Below are positions 24,263 through 36,010 of a stretch of 64,000 bases of DNA, one piece after another. Origin of the DNA: Ridgeia piscesae (lineage: Eukaryota > Annelida > Polychaeta > Sabellida > Siboglinidae); NCBI GenBank assembly GCA_025642075.2, contig JAODUO010000148.1:22501-86500 (forward strand), given 5' to 3'. Position 1 is the first letter of the stretch; each line of letters starts with the position of its first letter. The position numbers were made by a program, and so were the translations under genes. The notes beneath the pieces were generated by a model. The model was not told the DNA's origin. It was given only the letters and a program-made list of their open reading frames with translations, and ran no database searches.

Positions 24263-26160
24263 GGAGACCGGAGCTAGTTGTAACACAGGTAAGTTGTAGT
24301 TTAAAGAAAAAAGATAGTGTTTTCGACTTACTCTATACCTAAACTAAAAGTTAAGCGTATGTGTATCCATAATTCGTGTTTTTTATACTTTATTATTGAT
24401 AGATGTAGTTATGGGTATAGTATTGTACATCTTACATAAATTGTTAAATAGGATTTGAAGTGTGTTTTGGCAATTACGTGCTTTGTTGGCGAGACGGTGT
24501 CGAGGCAAGTTGCAACGTTCAAATTGTAACACTGTTACAACATACCTGGTCTTTGTTGTTCAGAGTGACCTTTAAAATGATATATAAATTCAAGATCGAT
24601 GAGAGCAGCAACCATAATGTTTTCATCATGATACGAGTGGTGGATCCAGCATATGTCTATGCCCAGTACCACTAATTAAAACAATTGCAGCTATACAATT
24701 CAATAGGACTTTTCAATGTTTAGTTGTTCTGGTATAAAGAGAACTTGATAGGGACCTTGTTAAGCATCCCTTCATAATTTATACTTTTATACACCACTCT
24801 ACACGCAGGGCATAACATCCATCATTTTGGAGGGATGGCGCAGTTTGAACGTTCATCATTTGATGGTGACCTTGATTGACATTGCACCCCTCGAGAGCGC
24901 CCTGACGTGGCCAGTATTAACAAGGAGACAACACCCTTTTTAATTTATGAAGGTGTATCTTTTGTGTACCCTACAATTGATATTGTACAATGTTTGCATG
25001 TGCAGGCGCAATTTCAAACACCGATCACATGACAGTGACACTGTTTGGTTATCGCTCCACCAACTCGCAGCTCCATATCATATCTCGTTGTGAGGGGATA
25101 AATTATTCTTTCACATAACTTCACATAACTCTCGTAGAAATGAGGAAGATGTTGAGTCATTGCTACTTTATGACATTCGCAGTTTTCTATACAAAGTCGA
25201 CTATTATTCCGTCATTTCACCTTTAGCATAGCAGGTAACAGCTACACTCCGTACCTAATTTTGATGGGAGAGAATAAGCTGTCATAAAAAGCGACAAGGC
25301 CATTTTGCAAATAAATAGATGTGCCACCATTGTTATATTAAGACATTTTGATGACGCGCAAGGCGTGACTACACAATAGGGCCTGCAAGTGGGTCACGAC
25401 GATACATGGCGTGACTCCGCGCGACTGGAGTTTTTTGGGGACTAAGCGAGACTAGTTGGGGATTGGACACAAGAATAATATTCTATTATTGGATGACAAT
25501 TGTAGCTTCCGACTGATGAATACTAGGAAAATCAGTTCATAAATATCTTGTGTTATACGTTTCTTATCTTAAATGTCCGATTTAATATTGAGTTTATCAC
25601 ACTATCATAGACACATAGCGATTTACGTTGTGCAGATAATAGACATGATGTTAGGCCGTATGTGTCTTTTACAGAATTTGCGTTTTACATTGCTGTACGT
25701 TGTGGTTTCGAGAAACACTTATATCTGACAAGTTGTCTAAATGCACATAATCATAACACATGTATACGTTTGGCCCAAACAGCTTGTACTGCGCGAAAAC
25801 TGGCACTCTTCATTATTAGTTATGAGCTCCAAACACAACACAAGTACTTGCCGCTATTGCCATGGCAACAACCATAATAATCGATTAAAATTGTTGTGAT
25901 CATTGTCACCGGCAAAGTGTTCCACTGCTTCTGCTTGTAATAATCCTTCGGATAATATAACTGAAATATGCTATTTCGGAACAGTTCGATTATTACGACC
26001 AAAAACAAAACAAAGTCCTATATGTTAACACGGAGTATATGGACCTCCTGCCCCCAACTGCCCCCAGCCTCGTTTTCGCGCGCGAGACTTGCACGCCCTA
26101 TTATTTGACTTTTAATGCTTGGTAATTCTACAATACGATTAGCATGCGGGCTTTCATATG
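24010..26160. other. No gene seen
   Basis: Contains a (TA)n run at 24194-24258. No family-level coding similarity was recognised; ORFs are short (up to 71 codons). The 24460-24675 ORF could not be assigned. Confidence 0.45.
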
Positions 26161-26167
26161 GTTTAAC

Positions 26168-26300
26168 ATGTGTGTGCGTGTGCGTGTGCGTGTGCGTGTG
26201 CGTGTGCGTGTGCGTGTGCGTGTGCGTGTGCGTGTGCGTGTGCGTGTGCGTGTGCGTGTGCGTGTGCGTGTGCGTGTGCGTGTGCGTGTGCGTGTGTGTG
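26168..26300. repeat. (GTGTGC)n hexanucleotide array
   Basis: About 22 near-perfect copies. Confidence 0.97.
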
Positions 26301-26990
26301 TTGGGGGCATTTAAACTCCAAACGAAAAGCACTTTTGGGGTATTTGTCCTATGTGTGTCACCTGTGCGAATTGGAAAGCGAGTAGGTCTGTAACTCGATA
26401 ACATGTCTATATATTTTGTATATTCACAATTACTGTTAAATCAGATCACTATTTTACATATGCGAATATTTGCTTGAACAGTTACAAGTTATAATCTACA
26501 GATCACTGTAATTAAAATGGTTATGTTATTAAGTGTTTTGGTAATTAAAACGGTTTAGTTAAATGCGCTCTGAATTTCTGTTATATTATAGTCTATACCG
26601 TTATTTTTAAGTAAACAACTACTTATATAGCCTAAAATATATACACGGAGAGAGAAATTGCACCAACTTTGAATCTTTCTCTGTTATTACACTTTGTACC
26701 AATACCAAACATGTATGCTACAATTTACCCCGTAGACTTGTACAACTTGCCCCGTATGAGGATAATTTGATGAGACATTCCTCTATAACTACTATTACAC
26801 ATCCAGCCAACTGTGACCGTCGCCATAACAATTATTTATTCAAGCCGCCAGCTGACGCAGGTGTGTCACTAAACATATAAATCTGTCATGCGTGTCTCCG
26901 GGTCAACGACTGCGCCTTTACCGGCAACGCACAATGTTCTTTCCGACGTTTGCGACGTTGTGCCACCTAGCGAATGTATTAGAACTAATT
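26301..26990. other. No gene seen
   Basis: AT-rich, no coding or repeat signal identified. Confidence 0.45.
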
Positions 26991-26993
26991 AAC

Positions 26994-27126
26994 AGTTCGA
27001 TTTTGCGGGTATTGCCTGTATTTAACTGACACAATAAACATTTTAATATTGCTGTCACGAAATCAGTAATATTAAAATGTTTATTGTTTCAGTTAAATTC
27101 AGGCAATATCCGCAAAATCGAACTTT
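26994..27126. repeat. Foldback element, about 60-bp arms
   Basis: The arm from about 26995 (AGTTCGATTTTGCGGG) pairs with the arm ending at about 27126 (CCGCAAAATCGAACT) with only a handful of mismatches. The loop contains TGTCACGAAATC (27053-27064). That same 12-mer recurs at 27138-27149 and is the first 12 bp of the mag-like LTR at 29592. Confidence 0.9.
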
Positions 27127-27151
27127 CAAAATATTACTGTCACGAAATCAA

Positions 27152-29590
27152 CTCTGCCATGGACGGTCCCAAGCCCAGCTGAGAAAAGAGGAGGGTTGGG
27201 CAAAGGGCTAACAACCGTTTCCCGTAAAAAACAGATTGTTACGAAAACATCGACCAAAGGAACTCTACTGAACTTGGGAGAGGGAGGGCCTCCTGGGGAG
27301 AGTATGACGCCATGCAGTGAAAGCCGTAAGGAAGCTACATCGCCGATACCCTTCTTGTCTTCCAAGAAAATCGGAACATGGAACGTGAGAACCATGTTCG
27401 AAGCAAACAAAGCAGCCCAAATAGCAAGGGAACGACGGGCCTACAACATCACAGTATTATGGCTATGTGAAACGAGGTGGACACAGTCGGGACTTACAGT
27501 CAGAAACAAATATGAAGCCCTACAAGATCTTCTTGACGAAGGAAACATGGACATAGACACACAATGGCAACAGATCGAGGAGATGTGGACCAGCACATGC
27601 AGCGAAGTTTTGGGAAAGAAGAAATACCAACAAAAAGACTGGATTTCTGCAGACACTCTCAACAAAGTGCAAGTGAGGAAGGAAAAGAAAGGTGCAATTA
27701 ACAACAGCCGAACGAGAGCAGCAAAAGCAACAGCACAGGAAGAGTACACAGAGGCAAACAGAGCAGTCAAGAACAGCGTAAAAACAGACAAGGCAAACTT
27801 CATTGGAGACCTAGCCAAGGAAGCAGAGGATGCATCAGCCCAAGGAAACATGAAACAACAATATGATATAACAAGAAAATTAGCAGGAAAGTACAAGCGT
27901 ACAGACAGACCTATCAAAGATAAGAATGGCAATGTACTTACCAGTGATGAAGACCAGTTGAAGAGATGGAGGGAAAATTTTGAAGAACTGCTAAACCGGC
28001 CACCACCCCAGAACCCTCCAGACATCACACCAGCTGAAGAAGTACTCCAGATAAACTGCGAAAGTCCAAGTAAGGCAGAGATTGAGAAAGCCATCCATCA
28101 CATGAAGAGAGGGAAAGCTTCAGGCCCAGACAAAATTCCTACCGAGGCAATCAAGGCTGACATAGAGACCTCCACAGAGATATTGCATGATCTATTGGGG
28201 AAGATATGGGAGCAAGAAGAAATACCAACTGAATGGAAAGAAGGGTACCCCGTGAAGCTCCCCAAAAAGGAGATATGCAAGATTGTAATAACTACAGAGG
28301 GATAATGCTCCTATCAGTACCCGGAAAGGTCCTCAACAGAGTCATCTTGGACAGACTGAAGACAGGGTGGATGCCAAGCTCAGAGACCACCAAGCTGGCT
28401 TCCGCAAAGACAGACCATGCACCGACCAAATAGCAACACTGCGAATCATTGTTGAACAATCCATGGAATGGGACTCATCCCTGTACGTAAACTTTTTAGA
28501 CTACGAGAAGGCATTTGATAGCCTCGACAGAGATACACTGTGGAAGCTTCTACAGCACGACGGGATACCGACTAAACTTATATCTCTTATAAGAAATAGT
28601 TACGAAGATATGGCATGCAGGGTCATTCATGCAGGACAACTTACAGACTCCTTCATGGTGAAGACAGGAGTGAGGCAAGGATGTCTTCTGTCACCATTCT
28701 TATTCCTGCTCGCCATAGACTGGATCATGAAAAAGACTACAAAATATAGAAGTGGGATCCAGTGGACACCTTGGAGCCAGTTGCGGGAAACCTGGACTTT
28801 GCGGATGACCTCGCTCTCGACTCACACAGCCATCAACAAATGCAGGATAAAACAGAGCTACTAAACACAGTGTCAACACAGCTAGGACTCAACATAAACA
28901 GAAGCAAGACAAGGATTATGAAAGCCAACACAAAGAACAACAACCCCATTACAATGAACGGAGAGCCACTGGAAGAGACAGACTCATTCACATACTTGGG
29001 CAGTACAATCAACAAACATGGAGGCACAGCAGAAGACGTCAAAGCAAGGATACAGAAAGCAAGAGTTGAGAAAATGTTGAGAAAAATTTGGAGAGCAAAA
29101 CAAATCAAAACTAACACCAAACTGAGAATATTCAATTCAAATGTCAAGGCAGTTTTACTCTATGGATCGGAGACAGGACGAAGTACACAGAAGACACTAA
29201 AAAGAATACAGACCTTCATCAACAAATGCCTGCGTAGAATCCTACACCTGAAGTGGACAGACAAGATCCAACACTACACTTTGGAAAATGACCAAGCAAC
29301 TACCCATAGAAAATGAAATAAAGAAGAGTAAATGGAGGCGGATAGGACATACACTCAGGAAACCACCAAACACCATCACCCGTCAAGCCATCACATGGAA
29401 CCCCCCAGGGAAGAGACGAAGAGGTAGGCCACGAAACACCTGGCAAAGAGACACGGAAAAAGAAACGAAGGAGATGGGATACACCAGGAGAGAAATGGAG
29501 AAGATGGCCACGGACAGAAAACGGTGGCGTTCCTTGGTCGATGGCCTATGCTCCCAGCGAGCAAACAGGCATAAGTAAGTAAGTAGGTAA
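27152..29590 (+). mobile_element. RTE/BovB-like LINE, internally deleted and frame-broken
   Basis: The 5' end shows the start of an EEP endonuclease (GTWNVRTM, CETRWTQSG; 27370-27500). Most of the endonuclease is then missing: the frame jumps from QSGLTVRNKYEAL to the linker region. RT follows: GKASGPDKIPTEAI (28110), then a frameshift near 28245 to NNYRGIMLLSVPGKVLNRV, another shift to HQAGFRKDRPCTDQIATLRI and VNFLDYEKAFDSLDR, then GVRQGCLLSPFLF. A third shift leads to NLDFADDLAL (the FADD box, 28790) and SFTYLGSTINKHGG. The C-terminus is RRIGHTLRKPPN...GKRRRGRPRNTW (29340-29460). The 3' end is short TAAG-like repeats (29572-29590), as in RTE elements. Clade is from motif recall. Confidence 0.85.
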
Positions 29591-29591
29591 G

Positions 29592-29758
29592 TGTCACGAA
29601 ATCGTTAAATTAACCGGGACAAACATTTCAGTGTGTGACACCGAGTTTTGCCGGACTCCGTGCTGACAACGAACTATGCTGGGACTGCAGAATCGACATA
29701 TTGTATTTTGCCAGAAATGAAGTCATTCTTATTGTTATCTGACGTTACAAACGTTAAA
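29592..29758 (+). repeat. 5' LTR of mag-like element
   Basis: Begins TGTCACGAAATCGTTAAATT and shares CGGGACAAACATTTCAGTGT and TGACGTTACAAACGTTA with the 3' LTR. Confidence 0.9.
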
Positions 29759-29776
29759 TGGTGTCAGAAGTGGGTG
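29759..29776 (+). promoter_or_regulatory. Primer-binding site, tRNA-Leu-like
   Basis: TGGTGTCAGAAGTGGG starts directly at the LTR end and is complementary to a tRNA 3' end CCCACTTCTGACACCA, resembling tRNA-Leu. Confidence 0.75.
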
Positions 29777-29814
29777 GGATACGTCATTGCTGCTACAAGT
29801 GACAAGAAGAAGAA

Positions 29815-31239
29815 TGGCAAGATGCTTATCCTCCTGCGCCGTTCTCGTTCAAGCCGAACGAATGGCCCGAATGGCTGGACGAATTTGCAAGATTTCGAAT
29901 CGCAACAAAGCTCCACAAAGTCAAAGAAGAGGGTGACGTGCAGAGAGACTCGTTGTTATATGCAATGGGGGGACAACAAGCAAACAGAATCTTTCGCACA
30001 TTGACGTTTGTTGCGCCAGAAGTAGACACAAAATACGAGACACTGGTGAGCAAGTTAACAGAGTATTTTATTCCGCAACGAAATGTGATTCACGAACGAT
30101 GTGTATTTCAAAGCCGACAGCAGCTAGCAAATGAAAGCGTTGAACAATTTGCAAGAGAACTAAAGACACTTGCCATACATTGCGAATATAAAGAACAGAC
30201 CAACGAAATAGCAAGGGACCGCTTTGTTATGGGAGTGAGGGACCAGGCTGTGAAACAAAAACTACAATTAATCACCGACCTGAATCTCGATAAAGCAATG
30301 ACAATTGCTAGACAGCATGAACAAGTCAAACTGCAAATGCGAGAACAACAGCTTGAACAGGATAAACATATCGCAGAAGCGAGAGTATCTCCGAGTCAGA
30401 GAACAGCTGGTCGATACCCGAAGCCGAAGGACAGAAGCCAGTACCGTTACTCGATGTCAAGGGACCGCCTGACTAGAAAGTGTGAACGCTGTGGTTACGC
30501 AGAACATTTGCCCGGAGGGAGTTGCCCTGCGCTGGGACAGAGGTGCAATAAGTGCAATGCAAAAGGACATTTTGCTTCTGTTTGTCGCTCAAAGCGTAAC
30601 ACAGTGAATTTTGAACGCCATAAAGCGTATGAAGTCGAACGTGAAGGGACAAAACCATATCGTGGCAAAGCCGAAAGTGACGGAAGAGGACCATTTGTCG
30701 GTGACATCGAAAGTGACCGAACCAAACCACAGGTTGAAAATGGTCCATCGACTGCGTTCCTCAGTGTGGTTGACTGCACAGAGAAGAAAGACGCTTGGTT
30801 CGTAACTCTGAAAGTGAAGCGGATGCGACTTCGTTTCAAAATCGACACCGGCGCTGACGTCACGATAATAACAAAAACCACATGGTTGGCAATGAAAGAC
30901 AAACCGAGACTAAAACCAACAGCCGTCCGTCTCAACAGTGTTGGTGGACAGCTAAAGGCGTTTGGTCAGTTCATGGCAGTCACGAAGCATAGCAACACGG
31001 TTTATCGCTTCAACGTGATCGTCATTGAAGGGGATAAAATGACGAACCTACGTCGAAGAGACGTCGCTGCAGACATGGGGCTCGTGTGTCGTCTGGAGCA
31101 AGTTGACGCATCGGGTGATGATGATGCTAGAATTGGTCTCATGAAGACCGAACCTGTCACAATAAAGCTGAAGGCAGGGGCTGAATCACTGTGCTTAACA
31201 ACTGCGAGGTGTACCTTTCCCTCTGATGGACGCTGTTAA
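29815..31239 (+). pseudogene. gag: Gag-protease of mag-like element
   Basis: The Gag frame is recognisable from about 29815 (PFSFKPNEWPEWLDEFARFR) but the in-frame sequence just upstream has a stop and no ATG; the first Met is at 29962. Capsid-like blocks are FIPQRNVIHERCVFQSR and ESVEQFARELKTLA. Paired zinc knuckles CERCGYAEH...C and CNKCNAKGHFASVC lie at 30481-30590. A retropepsin motif FKIDTGADVTII (30836-30871) shows the DTGA active site. The frame ends at 31239, where it should continue toward RT. The protein would supply particle assembly and processing; here it is broken. Confidence 0.85.
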
Positions 31240-32460
31240 AGCAGAACTCAATAACATGGTTGAGTCAAGAGTGATCAGATATGTGACAGAACCAACGGAT
31301 TGGTGCGCTGCCATGGTTCCGGTCATCAAGAAAACCGGAGCTGTGCGTATCTGCGTCGACTTGAATTTCCTCCGCCCCCCCCCGAGATATTCCAACGCAA
31401 GATGTCGACACTGGACGGGGTAGAAGGACTGGACGGGGTAGAAGTGATCATGGACGACATACTGGTTCATGGTCGTAACAGGGAAGAACACGACGCCCGT
31501 CTCAATGCTGTCCTAAGGATAATCAACGACTCGGGCCGGAAACTCAATCCAAAGAAATGCGTCTTCAAACAAACCGAACTGACGTATTTTGGTCACCTGA
31601 TTGGGGGTGAAGGCATCAAGCCAGATCCAGAGAGGGTTGAGGCTCTACTGGAACTGTCACGTCTGAACAACGTAAGCGAACTGAGAACAGTGTTGGGTAT
31701 GTTTCAGTACCTGGCCAAGTTCGTGTACGATATGTCGTCAGTGATGAAACCGATGACTGACTTACTCAAGTCTGATGTCGTCTGGTCGTGGGACAAGGCA
31801 CAACAAGCTTCATTTGATAAGACGAAAGAACTGTTGACGACTACACCGACGTTGTCCTACTACAACTCAACGAAACCGACGGTAGTGAGTGCGGATGCAA
31901 GCAGTTACGGAATCGGTGCTGTGCTGATGCAATCTACTGATGGAATCCTCAAGCCAATCGCCTTCGCGTCAAGGACGCTGACGACCGCGGAACAACGGTA
32001 CGCCCAAATAGAAAAGGAGATGCTTGCAGGTGTCTGGGCGTGCGAGAAATTCCGAAGATATCTCGTTGGATTGAAGGAATTCAAACTACTTACCGACCAT
32101 CGACCGTTGGTACCGCTTATAAACACGCATCGCATAGATGACGCACGGCTGCGTTGCCAGCGATTGTTGATGAGGGCCATGCGATTTAATCAAATTGTTG
32201 AATACGTTCCCGGAAAGCAACTCGTGATCGCGAATCTCGACATCGATCTGTCAGACGATATAACAGCTCATGTTGACGCAGTTCAACAAAACTGGCCCGT
32301 GACGGAAGATCGTCTTACCGAGATCAGGGTTGAAACCTCGACAGATCCTATAATGAAATCAATCACAGATTTCATAGCGAATGGATGGCCTAGTCATGAA
32401 AGTGCTGTTCCACACTCTGTTCGAGACTACTACCGCGAGAGAGAGCGCTACTCTCATTGA
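31226..32460 (+). pseudogene. pol: RT-RNase H of mag-like element, palm deleted
   Basis: 31226-31380 carries the RT N-terminal blocks (DWCAAMVPVIKKTGAVRICVDLN). The next conserved blocks are missing, and after a C-rich junction (31371-31383) the frame resumes at EIFQRKMSTL and VEVIMDDILVHGR, so the VDD-type catalytic box (here MDD) survives without the preceding palm. A 17-18 bp direct duplication (CTGGACGGGGTAGAAG) sits just after the junction. RNase H follows with VVSADASSYGIGAVL, AQIEKEMLAGVWACEKF and TDHRPLV. The frame stops at 32458, before integrase. Confidence 0.85.
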
Positions 32461-33564
32461 ACGATGGTGTTGTCCCATATATACTCCAAATTGTGATGCC
32501 TCCAAAGATGCGAAACGACGCTTTGCGACGACTTCATGAATCGCCCCAAGGCATCTCGAAATGTCGCGAACGAGCAGCCAGTGCCATCTCGTGGTCCGGT
32601 ATCAGTCGCGATATAACGAGGTTTATCGATCGCTGTGATACTTGCCGACGCAATCGACCGACACATAGAGAACAACCTCTTCGTCCGGTTGAACTACCCG
32701 GAAGACCATGGGAAAAAGTCGCCATGGATATCTTCCACTACAAGCGAAATGACTATCTCGTCATCATCGACTACTACTCGCGCTGGATCGAAATCAAACA
32801 ATTGATCAGTCTAACGTCTGACTACGTGATCAGCCCCGTCAAGACCGTATTTACCACGCATGATATTCCGGATGTGGTGGTATCAGACAGCTGAAGACAA
32901 TTCGTCTTGGACAAATTCAGGAAAATCGCGAAATCATGGTGCTTCGCTCAACATACCACAAACCCATATTCTCCGCAAGAGAATGGGATGGCAGAGCGAG
33001 CTGTGCAGACGGCGAAAAGATTGCTAGACCTCGACGAACCGGATATAGGTCTGTTGAACTATCATGCGTCGCCCCACAGTGCAATCGGCGTATCACCGGC
33101 AGTGGCACTAATGGGTCGTCAACTCGCCACACGACTGCCCGTTGTGAGAGAACAATTGTCGCCATGTCAACACCGAGATGGGGACATCCGAAACTTTGAT
33201 CAACGTGCCAAAACGGGAGAAACAGTGGTCGACACCAAGCACCGTGTTCAAAGGTGACCCGCAGAACCGGTCATATGTTGGGAAAACCGGTGCAGGTATC
33301 TGCTATCGCAGAAATCGAAAACACCTCCAAGGTGTGCCGAACGTGCTTCCACCAGTGCCCAACAATGAGCCTGATGATACGGACATTCAGGCTGAGGATC
33401 CAGGCGAAATCTTGCCGCCGGACGGGCCAGGTGATGAAGTCGTGCCGCCGGACGATCCCGGTGATGCAGTCGAGCTGCCAGTGGACGTTCCCGCCGGACT
33501 GAATAAGTCGGCAGTGTATACTAGGTGTGGCCGAGCAGTCCGTCGGCCGGTAAAATTTGAGTAA
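32457..33564 (+). pseudogene. pol: Integrase of mag-like element, split by stops
   Basis: Plus-strand pieces 32457-32894, 32907-33257 and 33178-33564. The zinc-binding end has CDTCRRNR. The DDE core is visible as VAMDIFHYKRND (D), VVVSDS (D) and NPYSPQENGMAERAVQTAKR (E). An in-frame TGA at 32892 directly follows the second D block, and a further frameshift precedes the C-terminal, Pro/Asp-rich tail (LPPDGPGDEVVPPDDPGD). Confidence 0.85.
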
Positions 33565-33585
33565 CATTACGTGCTTCGATTTGAA

Positions 33586-33602
33586 CTTTGAAAGGGGGAA
33601 GA
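33586..33602 (+). promoter_or_regulatory. Polypurine tract
   Basis: GAAAGGGGGAAGA immediately precedes the 3' LTR, as required for plus-strand priming. Confidence 0.85.
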
Positions 33603-33763
33603 TGTCACGAAATCGTGAAATTAACCGGGACAAACATTTCAGTGTGTGAGTTTTGCCGGACTCCGTGCTGACAACGAACCATGTTGGGACTGCAAAATCG
33701 ACATGTTGTATTTTGCCTGAAATAAAATCATTCTTATTGTTATTTGACGTTACAAACGTTACA
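33603..33763 (+). repeat. 3' LTR of mag-like element
   Basis: TGTCACGAAATCGTGAAATT to AACGTTACA; lacks an ACACCG-containing 8-bp segment present in the 5' LTR. Confidence 0.9.
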
Positions 33764-34910
33764 ATTACTATGTCGGTTAATTGGAATGTGATCCCGTAAG
33801 ATGCTACGATGCTCAACTAAGTTATTTCAATGAGATTAATGTTGAGGGTTATGACCGTTTCTTCCGCTATAATGATTATGCAGTATAAGTTTTTTCTTCA
33901 CAAGATGGTTTCTTTTTCCGTGTACATTGTGTGCGAAAATAAATAATTTTAGGCCTACGTACCTTAATGCTTAAACTATTAAATAATTTAGCAGCAATCG
34001 AAAACAACTTTGTACAAGAGTCCATTTCAATTGAATTTAGGGAACTACAACTCTTCGCGTGAAAGTGGCGTTAAACAAAGAAGTACATTTTATAATATGA
34101 AATATGAACAGAAAATAGTTGCTTTGTACATTCATATTACAGTTATTACTATCAATTAGTGATAGTGTCTATTAGCAGATAGCCTAATTGTATATTTTAT
34201 CAATTCAAAATTGTATCTCGCATTAAAATATGACTGCCCATCTAGGTATATTTATATTATTATGTACTTCACCATAGGATTTAAAATGTCAAAATGTATA
34301 CACCCGTTCCTGCGTGTTTCACTGAAACGTGTATGGGTCTGGCCACCTCGATTTTGTAGATGACGTAACAGAAAGAAAACGCGGTGACTGCGTCACTACT
34401 TGCAACGTGCGGGTTTGTGACAACGTGCCATTTGTCGAAACAACTGGAACTAATAAACATTTGTCTTTCCTATGTTCCTTTCATTGGCAAAATTACTGCA
34501 AATTGCACGTTTAATATTACCAAAACAAATAATTTCGATGCGATTACCTTTGATTATCTTAGTGCTTATTTGTTATTTCACAATTAAATTGAAATCTAAT
34601 GACCCTGTCCTACTGAAAAGTAAAGGATTCGAACGTTTCTAGAATAACATTTTTCACATTCGTTTTTGATTCTAGCTGGGTTCTAGTTGGGTTCTAGCTG
34701 GGTTCGGGGTTCGGATGTCCCAAGAATGTACTGGCAGTTCGTAAGGTACGGTCGAAAATAATTTTGGGCATGCCCAAAATAATTTTCCTGGCGCTCCCGA
34801 ATGCGACAAATACCCCGTTCTGGAAGCGCTTGAGCTGTATTCTAGTAAGAAGCGGTCTGTTCGAGAAAAAGGTTATGAAAACGTTTTAAGCATACTAGGA
34901 GCATTCGATG
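33764..34910. other. No gene seen
   Basis: AT-rich. A short direct repeat TTCTAGCTGGG / TTCTAGTTGGG occurs at 34671-34703. No family-level coding match. Confidence 0.45.
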
Positions 34911-35165
34911 AGAAGGTGGGTGGACACCCACTCTGCCAGCTCATCCTCGTTGTCCTATATCACAGGGAGCTTGGTGACCGGGTCGGCCTTGTGACGCTTC
35001 TTGGCCACCTCCGGCACCACCTCCCCCAACACCCCACGTTGTTGCTTTTGAGGCTCCTGCTCTGCCTCCTGCTCCTGCTCGGCCTCCTGCTCAGTCTCCT
35101 CCTCCACCTCTGTGGTGGGCACTCTCTTCTTTCCCATCTCGGATGCTGCATTCCTTCAAATTCCG
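34911..35165 (-). pseudogene. Acidic, Glu/Gln-rich coding remnant
   Basis: Minus-strand frame KKRVPTTEVEEETEQEAEQE, then KKRHKADPVTKLPVI, a stop, then DNEDELAEWVSTHLLIEC. The W-containing tail preceded by basic and acidic stretches recalls MADF/SANT-type transposon proteins, but this is weak. Not recognised with confidence. Confidence 0.3.
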
Positions 35166-35174
35166 AGCGTCATT

Positions 35175-35722
35175 TGAATTTGCCCGGCTGTTCTTACCAT
35201 TCATACAGACGTCCGTGTAGACTCCAGCTATTCTTACCATTCATACAGACGTCCGTGTAGACTCCAGCTATTCTTACCATTCATGCAGACGTCCGTGTAG
35301 ACTCCAGCTATTCTTACCATTCATACAGACGTCCGTGTAGACTCCAGCTATTCTTACCATTCATACATACGTCCGTGTAGACTCCATCTATTCTTACCAT
35401 TCATACAGACGTCCGTGTAGACTCCAGCTATTCTTACCATTCATGCAGACGTCCGTGTAGACTCCAGCTATTCTTACCATTCATGCAGACGTCCGTGTAG
35501 ACTCCAGCTATTCTTACCATTCATGCAGACGTCCGTGTAGACTCCAGCTATTCTTACCATTCATGCAGACGTCCGTGTAGACTCCAGCTATTCTTACCAT
35601 TCATGCAGACGTCCGTGTAGACTCCAGCTATTCTTACCATTCATGCAGACGTCCGTGTAGACTCCAGCTATTCTTACCAATCGTGCAGACGTCCGTGTAG
35701 ACTCCAGCTATTCCTTACCATT
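35175..35722. repeat. 40-bp minisatellite, block 1
   Basis: About 13 copies of a 40-bp unit made of ATTCTTACCATTCATGCAGA followed by CGTCCGTGTAGACTCCAGCT. The commonest variant is CATG/CATA in the first half. Confidence 0.97.
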
Positions 35723-36010
35723 CAATGTTTAAAGCGTTTAGAGTGTTAAAAACACTGTATTCTTAGCCATTCAAGACCAGGGGGTCTAGTGTATGACCCA
35801 AATGCCTAAATTTTTCCATTCTGAACCAAATTAAAATCCATATTCTGAACCATTTTAAACCGACGCCGTGTAGATCCAGTTTCCTTACATATTCTAATTC
35901 GATTGTCCTGTAGTTCTCCTTGTTTATTATTGCCTGTTTCGTTTTCAAAAACGGTTTTTCCCTGTAGACAAAGAGGGGTATTCTTAAATCAAAATTCCCA
36001 TGCAGGGGGT
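35723..36010. repeat. Spacer between minisatellite blocks, copy 1
   Basis: Non-repetitive segment of about 240-280 bp with blocks ATTCTGAACCAAA, TTGTTTATTATTGCC and CAAAGAGG that recur in the same order at 37160-37390. Confidence 0.8.

Larger units (their letters stand above)
29592..33763 (+). mobile_element. mag-like Ty3/gypsy LTR retrotransposon, inactivated
   Basis: LTRs of about 165 bp (29592-29758 and 33603-33763) start TGTCACGAAATCG; the 3' copy ends GTTACA and the 5' copy GTTAAA. A primer-binding site follows the 5' LTR and a polypurine tract precedes the 3' LTR. The internal order is gag-protease, RT, RNase H, integrase, as in Ty3/gypsy. Internal stops, frameshifts and a deletion in RT inactivate it. 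LTR differences (about 10 including an 8-bp indel) imply it is older than the 15-20 kb element. It starts 1-2 bp after the RTE-like LINE tail. No target-site duplication is obvious (GTAAG versus ATTAC). Confidence 0.9.

Noticed and set aside
27441..28094. 217-codon minus-strand ORF
   Set aside because: Antisense shadow of the LINE coding sequence.
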